Shown here one piece after another: positions 1 to 5,965 of a stretch of DNA of 6,545 nt. The position numbers and the translations under genes were made by a program. This DNA comes from Arenicella sp. Lineage in GTDB: Bacteria; Pseudomonadota; Gammaproteobacteria; Arenicellales; Arenicellaceae. How positions within the stretch are numbered: position 1 is the first letter of the stretch; each line of letters begins with the position of its first letter. The stretch is from assembly GCA_018677115.1 (NCBI GenBank), contig JAHHOC010000143.1, positions 1 to 6,545 of the forward strand, written 5' to 3'. The notes under the pieces are model-generated. The model was not told where the DNA came from and did not search any database. It was given only the letters and a program-made list of their open reading frames with translations.

Positions 1-3000
1 GTCTTCTTTGACCTGACCGGTCATTCCCGGTTGCTTGACACCGGCATTTTCCGGCGTGTGCGAATACGGGTCGGAGGGAAACGCACCATAATCCTGCGGT
101 GATTTTTCCGCGCCGATGCCGTCACGAATGAATGCAAACTGGTCACGTAAAGAGTCGATCGTATTTGCAGCCGCATCGTTGGTGGCAGCCCAGAATATAT
201 TTTCGGAGACTGCAAGCCCGAGCTTGGAGACCATATGCCAGTAAATTGAGCCAAGCCCTTCATAGGCAAAAAAGGTCCCAGAACGTCCGGTAAATTCGTC
301 ATGACCGAAAAGTTCATCAAACTTTCTAGCCAGCGCAACCTTGTTGAGCCCGACCAGATCAGTGTACTCGGCGCCAAGGCTTTCAAGCGCTGCTTCCAGG
401 TCAGCGGAATTTCGAAACCCGCCGTTAAAATGTACTGCACCATGGACGTCGCGATGGACAATGCTGGAGTCATCATTATTCAACAGTGCCAGCAACAGAT
501 CATTTGAGGCAACGTAGTCAGCGGGGACCTGATTCTTTTCCATAAATCGTGGTAATTGGCGGTCCGGGTAAAGCAGATAGCTTTTCTGGTTTTCCCGGTA
601 TAGTGCGCTGCCCCGCAAGGCATCGAGGAGCTCGACCCCATCCTCAGCTGATAATAATCCGGAGCTCAGCACCGCGACCTGACCTTCGAGCATTTCATAG
701 AGATGCTTGATATTCAGGCCGTCATCATTCCAGTCGAGTAAATTATAGGTGTGGTAAAGCTTATCGTGTCTCCTATTGTTGCGTATTGTCCTTTCAAGAT
801 GATCGCGCGCTGCTTCAAATAGTGCCTGGCATTGCTGTTTAGCAACATCGACGTGGTCACCTGACACAGCTTCGTGATACAGGCGATTGCGGTAGTTGCT
901 GCCGGCAGCAGACAGTGCCGCCACTATTTCTGCCCGCTGCTGCGCATCGATTTCACCCGTGGCTGATGGGGGATTGTTGGACAAAATTGCGTTGATGTTG
1001 TAAAAAAAGTCCGCGACTTCCTGCGAGACCGTGAACGACTCAATTGCAACGTTTTCAATCCAGTCTAATAAGAAACTGAACCATCGGTACAGATAGCATG
1101 CGGTGACCATGGACAGGCCTCTGCCCACCAGGGCATTGTTGGCATCATTCCACTCCGGTCGCTGTGTGTTCAGCCAGATTCCGCCATCCGGAATCAGGTT
1201 TGATAGCTTGGTCAGCGACAGGATCAGTAATTTTTCAATCAGCGTGACATGGTGGATGTTGTCGTGTTGGTCACGAAGCAATTTGCCATCTCCACCCGTT
1301 TGTTGGACACGTTGTTCAATCAACGTGGCCAACTCCTCATCGAATTCGATTGTTGATCGTGGATTCTGTTTTATCTGCTCGAAGTCATTGATTCGATAGG
1401 GGACATTTGCATGCACAAAGATCGGCTCATTGAGTAGCGTCACAAGATGTTGCGGCTGAAAGCGGTGACTCCATTCGAGCAACTTGAGCAGATAGATAAT
1501 CTGGTGGTCACCCCAATATCCTATATTGGCCCATGGGTCATCGGGAGATGGAGTTTCCCATTCAAATCCATCCTGCGTCAGGCGGTAGGGGTTGTAGCCA
1601 TCGGCCGTGGTGGCGTTGAGGAAACGGCATACCATGCCAGTGAGGAACTCCGGGAAGGAAAAAGCCAATGCCTCCCAATTCTGGAAAATATCCCGCCAAT
1701 TCCCCTGATAGCTCAGGTTTTTCCTGCCGTTGGGTGCCCGCAAATCGATCGAAAATTGATTCCACGGTCGTGTTGGATCACCATGTCGGCGACTGAAGGC
1801 AAGGGGCAAATACTCAATAGAGAGTCGCGTCAGGTCGGCATCACCAGCAGCTTGCACTGTGGACTGTAGGCTGGCGATATCCTGTTCGGCAGGCATGCTC
1901 TCCAGCAATGTTCTATGGCGCTTGAATATCTCGCGGTTGAAGTGGGCAATATGCCGCGTGTAGTCGTGCGCGGGGACCAGGTAATCTGCCCTCGGGATAC
2001 CGCCCCGCATGACGTTAAATACGGTATTGCCGAGATGTCGTGCTGTGCGGCGTCTGTTCGCGCCGTGCTGTATGCCATCAGAAGAGGAAACGATGTGCAG
2101 AAAATCGCGCTCACTGGCCTCAATGTCAGCGTTTAGTTCCACCAGTGGATTCTGCGTTGACTGAATCCAATTGTCCAATTCAGCGACATCGCTATGGTCC
2201 TGCAGGACTTCTGCCACAATATGCCACTCAACGGATTCGCCGGGTTCGAGATCCAACTGCTGACAGGCAGCAAAGGCACCCGCCCTGCCGCGAATATCAG
2301 CCTGTGTGTGAACCGCTTTGCCGGAATGAAATGTCTTTATTTGTTCTGTAGACAACAATATTGCCTCCGGCTCCAGACCGGTCTGCCAAATACTGGTAGC
2401 CATCAGCCCTTCACTTGGCTCAGCGCGGTCTGTCGGGATAGAGCTCAGGTAGAACAATGCAATCTGGCTGCTATCGAGCAATTCATTTTTCTTGTAGGCA
2501 TTGCTCAGGTTGCTGAAACGCGAAACAAACTCGTTGCCAACACCGTACGGTAGTACATTCTGCAATCCATCCAGCATTTCCAGCGAGCGCCGCTCGCGAC
2601 CGTTGTTTTGCAGGCGGCAGCTCCTGATAAATCCATATTGCTCGCTGAATGTCCAGCGGTAGCGAAAGCTCAGCTCCAGTGCATCATTGCATTCCTCGAA
2701 AACAAGCTTGTTGCCCAGCGGGGTTTTGAAAATATTTTGGCGGCATTGTCTGAGTGCAGCAGCCCGGGGAGAAAACGGATGCCATAGAGCATGTTGACTG
2801 CTTGAAGCAGGCTCAGAGACACCTGCAACGCGAATTAGCGTAATCGGGCCGGTGGTTGCCCTGAAGGCTGAAATCTGGTCATCGGGGGCATAGGGGAACA
2901 ATGCGTTATCAGCATTGCGGCGACCGGCAGTGAGCGCACCAAGGCTGGATACAAACATCCAATGGTCACTTGCCCCCACCAGGGACATAAAAAATTCCGG

Positions 3001-3093
3001 CATCAAATGCGCATTGGAGATGCGAAAGTATTCGTCACCATCAAGCAGCACATAGCCGCCCTCTACCTGGGATTTATTATTTTTCATTATCAT
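1..3093 (-). CDS. Large uncharacterised protein, putative six-hairpin (GH94-like) carbohydrate-active enzyme, C-terminus cut by window edge
   Basis: Reading the minus strand from the ATG at 3093 gives 1031 codons without a stop up to the left edge. The C-terminus lies outside the window. A second in-frame ATG at 3087 is an alternative start; neither has a clear Shine-Dalgarno, and an in-frame TAG at 3141-3139 limits extension. There is no signal peptide or membrane segment, so it should be cytoplasmic. Residues about 1-300 are beta-rich, like the N-terminal sandwich domain of glycoside phosphorylases. Residues about 450-1031 are helical with many aromatics: a W-R-D-I-F-Q-N-W-E-A-L segment near 466-476, G-Y-W-G-D-H-Q at 525-531, E-W-N-D-A-N-N at 647-653, Y-E-G-L-G-S at 944-949 and P-G-M-T-G-Q-V-K-E-D at the edge. 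The E-W-N-D-A-N-N segment recalls the D-W-N-D catalytic region of GH94 phosphorylases. The reading frame is certain; the enzyme class is inference from memory of motifs, and the substrate is unknown. Confidence 0.85.
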   Translation of the reverse strand, partial: MIMKNNKSQVEGGYVLLDGDEYFRISNAHLMPEFFMSLVGASDHWMFVSSLGALTAGRRNADNALFPYAPDDQISAFRATTGPITLIRVAGVSEPASSSQHALWHPFSPRAAALRQCRQNIFKTPLGNKLVFEECNDALELSFRYRWTFSEQYGFIRSCRLQNNGRERRSLEMLDGLQNVLPYGVGNEFVSRFSNLSNAYKKNELLDSSQIALFYLSSIPTDRAEPSEGLMATSIWQTGLEPEAILLSTEQIKTFHSGKAVHTQADIRGRAGAFAACQQLDLEPGESVEWHIVAEVLQDHSDVAELDNWIQSTQNPLVELNADIEASERDFLHIVSSSDGIQHGANRRRTARHLGNTVFNVMRGGIPRADYLVPAHDYTRHIAHFNREIFKRHRTLLESMPAEQDIASLQSTVQAAGDADLTRLSIEYLPLAFSRRHGDPTRPWNQFSIDLRAPNGRKNLSYQGNWRDIFQNWEALAFSFPEFLTGMVCRFLNATTADGYNPYRLTQDGFEWETPSPDDPWANIGYWGDHQIIYLLKLLEWSHRFQPQHLVTLLNEPIFVHANVPYRINDFEQIKQNPRSTIEFDEELATLIEQRVQQTGGDGKLLRDQHDNIHHVTLIEKLLILSLTKLSNLIPDGGIWLNTQRPEWNDANNALVGRGLSMVTACYLYRWFSFLLDWIENVAIESFTVSQEVADFFYNINAILSNNPPSATGEIDAQQRAEIVAALSAAGSNYRNRLYHEAVSGDHVDVAKQQCQALFEAARDHLERTIRNNRRHDKLYHTYNLLDWNDDGLNIKHLYEMLEGQVAVLSSGLLSAEDGVELLDALRGSALYRENQKSYLLYPDRQLPRFMEKNQVPADYVASNDLLLALLNNDDSSIVHRDVHGAVHFNGGFRNSADLEAALESLGAEYTDLVGLNKVALARKFDELFGHDEFTGRSGTFFAYEGLGSIYWHMVSKLGLAVSENIFWAATNDAAANTIDSLRDQFAFIRDGIGAEKSPQDYGAFPSDPYSHTPENAGVKQPGMTGQVKED

Positions 3094-3190
3094 TTGGAAT
3101 CGGGGGAACGCTATGCCTGTAATTTTCTTATGAGGATACTATTGTCTGCCCTGAAAAGCAGCATTGGCAGGCACCGACACCTATTGTTGA

Positions 3191-3219
3191 AGAATAAGCA
3201 TGTTAGTTAATTTTGGCAA
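3191..3219 (-). promoter_or_regulatory. Candidate sigma-70 promoter for the large minus-strand gene
   Basis: On the minus strand, TTGCCA (3219-3214, five of six matches to the -35 consensus) is followed after exactly 17 bases by TATTCT (3196-3191, four of six matches to the -10 consensus). This would start a transcript near 3184 with a leader of about 90 bases before the ATG at 3093. The spacing is optimal, but the -10 box is only fair and no experimental support exists. Confidence 0.35.
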
Positions 3220-3253
3220 ATAACGACCTCTTTGGGGGGATGACTATGGCTAA

Positions 3254-3268
3254 CAGGTCAGCCACCTG
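3254..3268. repeat. Short inverted repeat CAGGT-N5-ACCTG, possible operator
   Basis: CAGGT at 3254-3258 and ACCTG at 3264-3268 form a perfect 5-base dyad around a 5-base spacer. It lies between the divergent genes, about 35 bases upstream of the candidate minus-strand -35 box. A repeat this short arises often by chance; calling it an operator is speculation. Confidence 0.2.
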
Positions 3269-3445
3269 ATGGAGATTTGCGCAGCCAGCCCTGCAGCAGG
3301 CCACAGAGCTAATACGAGACACTTGTGGTGGCGTCAGCATGAGTGCTCTGAATATCCTTGAAAATTGCATAAAAGTGCATCCTTCCAGGTGGTTCTTGCA
3401 TCTAATGATTTAACTGGTGCAGTCAAGCACGATAACTTTTGTTCC

Positions 3446-3449
3446 GGAG
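3446..3449 (+). promoter_or_regulatory. Ribosome binding site that fixes the DUF4097 start
   Basis: GGAG sits five bases before the ATG at 3455. The frame stays open upstream to a TTG at 3365, but only the ATG is preceded by this site and followed directly by a classic signal peptide. The 30 extra upstream codons would put polar residues in front of that signal. Confidence 0.7.
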
Positions 3450-3454
3450 AATCT

Positions 3455-4234
3455 ATGTTTAATAAAATAAGCATTGCGCTGGTGGCTATCACTATTCTGT
3501 TTTTCGCCGTTGGTGGGCCGCAGGCTGAACCGTTGATCGACAAAGAATCGTTAAAAGTCACCCGCGGTGGAACCTTGTATCTCAAATCTGACATGGGCTC
3601 GATTGAGGTTGAGTCCCATAACCGTGACAGTGTTGACGTCAGGGTTGAGACTAAGGGCGATGATGCCGATAACTTTGCAGTTGATATTTCACGCGACGGC
3701 GATGATGTCCGCGTCGTCGGTAAACGCAAAAAACATTTTGGCCTCTCCCATTCCAGCGCGCGTTTCGTCGTTAAAGTTCCCCAGCAATATAACGTTGACC
3801 TGAATACTGCAGGCGGTTCGATTAGTGTTGCCGATCTTCAAGGAACCGTTAATGCTTATACCTCAGGTGGTTCCATCGACCTTGGAAAAATACAAGGTGA
3901 AGTCAAGGTGCATACGTCCGGTGGGTCGATTGCCGTTGATGAAGTGTCAGGCAATATTGATGCACATACCTCGGGTGGCAGCATCAAGGCGAGGCTGTCA
4001 GAACAGCCAACGGACGATTGTCGCCTGCGAACCTCCGGCGGCAGCGTTACTGCTTACCTCGCACCATCTATTGCCGTTGACCTGGACGCAAAGACCAGTG
4101 GTGGCAGCGTGCGCAGCGACATTGAGGTTGACGGCTCGGTGAAGAAGAACCGAATCAGAGGCAAAATAAACGGCGGTGGGCCCAAGTTGGAACTTAGAAC
4201 CAGCGGCGGTAGTGTCCGGGTCAGATCCCTGTAA
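3455..4234 (+). CDS. Secreted DUF4097-type beta-solenoid protein
   Basis: The 259-residue product begins with a Sec signal peptide: N-K near the start, a hydrophobic core I-A-L-V-A-I-T-I-L-F-F-A-V, and a likely cleavage site after P-Q-A at residue 24, so the mature chain should be periplasmic or surface-exposed. Residues about 30-110 form a lead-in of short beta strands with many D, V and R residues. From residue 118 onward the chain carries seven T-[SA]-G-G-S-[IV] turns at 118, 136, 154, 172, 193, 214 and 249, the last almost at the C-terminus. This matches the DUF4097 family, a predicted right-handed beta-solenoid with a terminal T-S-G-G-S-V signature. The molecular role of the family is not established. 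No anti-sigma factor, sigma factor or membrane partner, which often accompany DUF4097 genes, lies next to it. It converges on the methyltransferase gene with 20 bases between stops, and I see no clear terminator there. Confidence 0.88.
   Translation: MFNKISIALVAITILFFAVGGPQAEPLIDKESLKVTRGGTLYLKSDMGSIEVESHNRDSVDVRVETKGDDADNFAVDISRDGDDVRVVGKRKKHFGLSHSSARFVVKVPQQYNVDLNTAGGSISVADLQGTVNAYTSGGSIDLGKIQGEVKVHTSGGSIAVDEVSGNIDAHTSGGSIKARLSEQPTDDCRLRTSGGSVTAYLAPSIAVDLDAKTSGGSVRSDIEVDGSVKKNRIRGKINGGGPKLELRTSGGSVRVRSL
3806..4213 (+). repeat. Seven-fold T-S-G-G-S coding repeat (solenoid turns)
   Basis: T-A-G-G-S or T-S-G-G-S codons start at 3806, 3860, 3914, 3968, 4031, 4094 and 4199. The spacings are 18, 18, 18, 21, 21 and 35 residues. 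The first four copies are perfectly periodic, as expected for equal coils of a beta-solenoid. The repeat is conserved as protein but not as DNA: serine codons differ between copies and switch between TCN and AGY. Confidence 0.85.
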
Positions 4235-4254
4235 CGCTGCACCTGGCTCTTTAG

Positions 4255-5070
4255 CTAGGGCTTGCGGAACCGTAATGTCATCCGGTCGCTCTCTCCAATC
4301 GCTGCATATTTAGCTCGGTCTTCGTCACCACCGCTATAGCTTGGTGGTAAATTCCACACACCTTTCGGGTGATCACGAGTGTCTTTCGGGTTGGCATTAA
4401 TCTCGCTCTTTGCCTCCAGTGTGAAGCCAGCAGTCTCAGCCATTTCGACGATCAGGTCCTCGTGAATATAGCCTGTTTTGGCTTCCGGATGTTGCTCTGC
4501 ATCGGGGTCACCACGATGCGCCACGATACCAAGTATGCCGCCCGGCTTAAGGTAACCGTGCATGGCCTTCATTGCCAGTTCCAGATTCCCTGAGCGCATC
4601 CAGCTGTGCATATTGCGAAACGTGACTACCATGTCGGCACTGCCGGCTGGAGCAGCTGCCAGCTTTTGCGGGGGCGCAAATACGGTCACATTCACCTTAC
4701 CGTAAAGTTCTGGCTTAGCGGCCAGTTTATCGTTATAACGCTTGGCGTTGCGTTGAGCATACTTACTCTCTGCTTCAGGGTCATAGCTGCCCGCATAGTA
4801 GTTGCCACTGTCTTTCAAGTAAGGCGCCAGGATTTCGGTGTACCATCCGCCGCCACCAGGTGAAAGTTCCACTACCGTCATGTCAGGTCGAATGCCGAAG
4901 AATTCCAGCGTTTCGCCCGGATGGCGAAATTGGTTGCGGGCCTTATATTCGGCAGATCGATGCTCACCGTCGGCGATTTCATTGATTGCGTCAGCGACCT
5001 CACCGGCGAAGGCTGCAGGTGTGATAACAGCGACAGCAAAGCTGCCGAGAATGGCTATTTTTCTAAACAT
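4255..5070 (-). CDS. Exported COG4798-type class I SAM-dependent methyltransferase
   Basis: The 271-residue product starts with a signal peptide (R-K followed by a hydrophobic run, probable cleavage after A-F-A at residue 22). The rest is a Rossmann-type methyltransferase. Motif I is V-V-E-L-S-P-G-G-G-G-W-Y at 66-77, the SAM-binding glycine loop. The acidic end of strand 2 is probably D97 in G-S-Y-D-P. A-D-M-V-V-T-F-R-N-M-H at 145-155 fits the strand-4 motif, and L-K-P-G-G at 174-178 precedes strand 5. Length and motif order fit the predicted methyltransferases of COG4798, which commonly carry signal peptides. The substrate is unknown. The ATG at 5070 was chosen because it opens the signal peptide; only a weak GGAA precedes it. 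Its 3' end faces the DUF4097 gene, and the TerB-like gene lies 181 bp upstream on the same strand. The fold is secure; export and activity are inferred. Confidence 0.88.
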   Translation of the reverse strand: MFRKIAILGSFAVAVITPAAFAGEVADAINEIADGEHRSAEYKARNQFRHPGETLEFFGIRPDMTVVELSPGGGGWYTEILAPYLKDSGNYYAGSYDPEAESKYAQRNAKRYNDKLAAKPELYGKVNVTVFAPPQKLAAAPAGSADMVVTFRNMHSWMRSGNLELAMKAMHGYLKPGGILGIVAHRGDPDAEQHPEAKTGYIHEDLIVEMAETAGFTLEAKSEINANPKDTRDHPKGVWNLPPSYSGGDEDRAKYAAIGESDRMTLRFRKP

Positions 5071-5103
5071 GGCTAATTCCGGGTTTTTAATTGTTGGTTG
5101 AGT

Positions 5104-5132
5104 ATTCTATCAATCCTTGCTTGCCTTGGAAA
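5104..5132 (-). promoter_or_regulatory. Candidate promoter for the methyltransferase gene
   Basis: On the minus strand TTTCCA (5132-5127, four of six -35 matches) is followed after 17 bases by TAGAAT (5109-5104, five of six -10 matches). The leader would be about 27 bases to the ATG at 5070. It suggests the gene can be transcribed separately from the TerB-like gene upstream. The -35 box is weak. Confidence 0.3.
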
Positions 5133-5251
5133 TTGTTCAGCATAAAAGTCACAGCTGACGGAATCTGCAGCAGGCTTGTTAATGTTGAGAGTAGACGACT
5201 TTAATGTCCTGCAGGCGGCATGCAAAGAGCGTGCGCACGATATTCAGGAAT

Positions 5252-5662
5252 TCAAAAAATTGATTTGTTGTTTTTTATGGTGATGACATCGACGATTTTT
5301 TCGATGTCTGCGTCGGACACATCAAATGCTCCGGCATATGCCCTGAGCAGTAAATTTTCGGCTTCGTCGAGAAAACCATCAGCCATTGCGATATCAACCA
5401 TATTGGCCAGCGCAACACGCTGTTGTTTTGGGTCGAGTGTTTCAGCAATTAAGGTAACACATTCATCCACATGCATTACGTTCCATACCGAGATCGCGGA
5501 ATCCCATGCTTCTGACGTAGTGCTCCCGTCCAGCCGATTGATGATCGCTATTTCATCCTCGTCGAGGTCGCCATCGATGGCGGTGATAGTGATTGTGGCC
5601 AGCAATAATGCGGCCTTTGGGGTTAATTTATATTCCGGCTTTGCTGAAAATCGATCGTTCAT
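5252..5662 (-). CDS. Small stand-alone TerB-like protein
   Basis: This 136-residue protein is acidic, almost entirely helical in appearance, and lacks a signal peptide or membrane segment, so it should be cytoplasmic. It shows two matching acidic elements, I-D-G-D-L-D-E-D-E at 29-37 and A-D-G-F-L-D-E-A-E at 94-102, each ending a hydrophobic helix. This paired D-G-x-L-x-x-x-E layout is the hallmark of the TerB domain (tellurite resistance protein TerB and the DjlA N-terminal region), where the acidic residues can bind divalent metal. No other ter genes or a J domain are present, so a tellurite role should not be assumed. The ATG at 5662 has only a distant GAGG about 10 bases upstream. The gene runs in the same direction as the methyltransferase but is 181 bp from it. 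No strong terminator follows. Domain assignment is fairly good; function is unknown. Confidence 0.78.
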   Translation of the reverse strand: MNDRFSAKPEYKLTPKAALLLATITITAIDGDLDEDEIAIINRLDGSTTSEAWDSAISVWNVMHVDECVTLIAETLDPKQQRVALANMVDIAMADGFLDEAENLLLRAYAGAFDVSDADIEKIVDVITIKNNKSIF

Positions 5663-5893
5663 CTTAGATAAGCCTCACACGGGCAGGGCACACAAATACA
5701 AAGGGATGCTCAGTATAACGGTAGCAGCCACTCAGATTAGCGCAATTTACATCGAATATCGTTTGTATTGCAGTTTTACCCGGGTCGGTACAGTTCTCAT
5801 GTCTGTGCGCACCATTGTGCGTCCAGATGGGATGAAAACCGGAAACCAATTCAGCATAATTTGCATCTAATAACTGAACCTAGTTAATTATTT

Positions 5894-5899
5894 TATAAT
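5894..5899 (+). promoter_or_regulatory. Candidate -10 box for the FecR-domain gene
   Basis: A perfect TATAAT lies 66 bases before the ATG at 5966, inside an A+T-rich stretch. At the expected distance the -35 position reads TAACTG, a poor match, so activity may depend on an activator, an alternative sigma factor or an upstream A+T element. The -10 match alone is the evidence. Confidence 0.35.
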
Positions 5900-5953
5900 T
5901 GGAAAAAGACCGCAGGCAAATGCCCTTCAATAGATTGAGGCAAGGCTGCTACC

Positions 5954-5959
5954 AGGGAG
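5954..5959 (+). promoter_or_regulatory. Ribosome binding site of the FecR-domain gene
   Basis: AGGGAG lies six bases before the ATG at 5966. This strong match with good spacing fixes the start of a gene whose end is outside the window. Confidence 0.7.
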
Positions 5960-5965
5960 AACCCG

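Larger units (their letters stand above)
3094..3454. other. Divergent intergenic region
   Basis: These 361 bases separate the large minus-strand gene from the plus-strand DUF4097 gene, so they should hold promoters for both. I see a plausible minus-strand promoter (3191-3219), a small inverted repeat (3254-3268) and the ribosome binding site of the DUF4097 gene. I could not find a convincing -35/-10 pair for the plus-strand gene: GATAAC at 3431-3436 is the nearest -10-like hexamer and has no good partner. No RNA gene or longer coding region is supported here. Confidence 0.6.
5663..5965. other. Divergent intergenic region between the TerB-like and FecR genes
   Basis: These 303 bases lie between two divergently read genes. 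Toward the right they hold an A+T-rich stretch (about 5880-5900) with a perfect TATAAT. Toward the left, on the minus strand, TATACT (5717-5712) could be a -10 box for the TerB-like gene, giving a leader of about 45 bases, but its -35 region is poor. A minus-strand open stretch down to 5664 exists but has no ATG and no ribosome binding site, so I do not call it a gene. I see no RNA gene or mobile element. Confidence 0.5.

Noticed and set aside
1103..2553. Several plus-strand open frames opposite the large gene
   Set aside because: They lie antisense to a continuous 1031-codon frame, have no ribosome binding sites and give low-complexity, unrecognisable proteins.
3240..3269. Nine-codon leader-like frame after a run of G
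   Set aside because: It is too short and ordinary in composition, with no attenuator structure after it.
3365..3454. Upstream TTG start extending the DUF4097 gene by 30 codons
   Set aside because: No ribosome binding site precedes the TTG, while the ATG at 3455 has GGAG at five bases and begins a normal signal peptide.
4235..4254. Bidirectional terminator between the convergent DUF4097 and methyltransferase genes
   Set aside because: The 20-base gap holds no stable inverted repeat with a T run on either side.
5148..5159. Small hairpin followed by T bases on the minus strand, as a terminator of the TerB-like gene
   Set aside because: The stem is only four base pairs and lies about 95 bases past the stop, too weak to call.
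5230..5239. Perfect 10-base palindrome CGTGCGCACG
   Set aside because: It stands alone, has no T tract, and is within what chance gives in a window of this size.
5664..5849. Cysteine-containing minus-strand open frame just upstream of the TerB-like gene
   Set aside because: It has only a TTG start, no ribosome binding site and no family I recognise. It overlaps the probable promoter region of the TerB-like gene.
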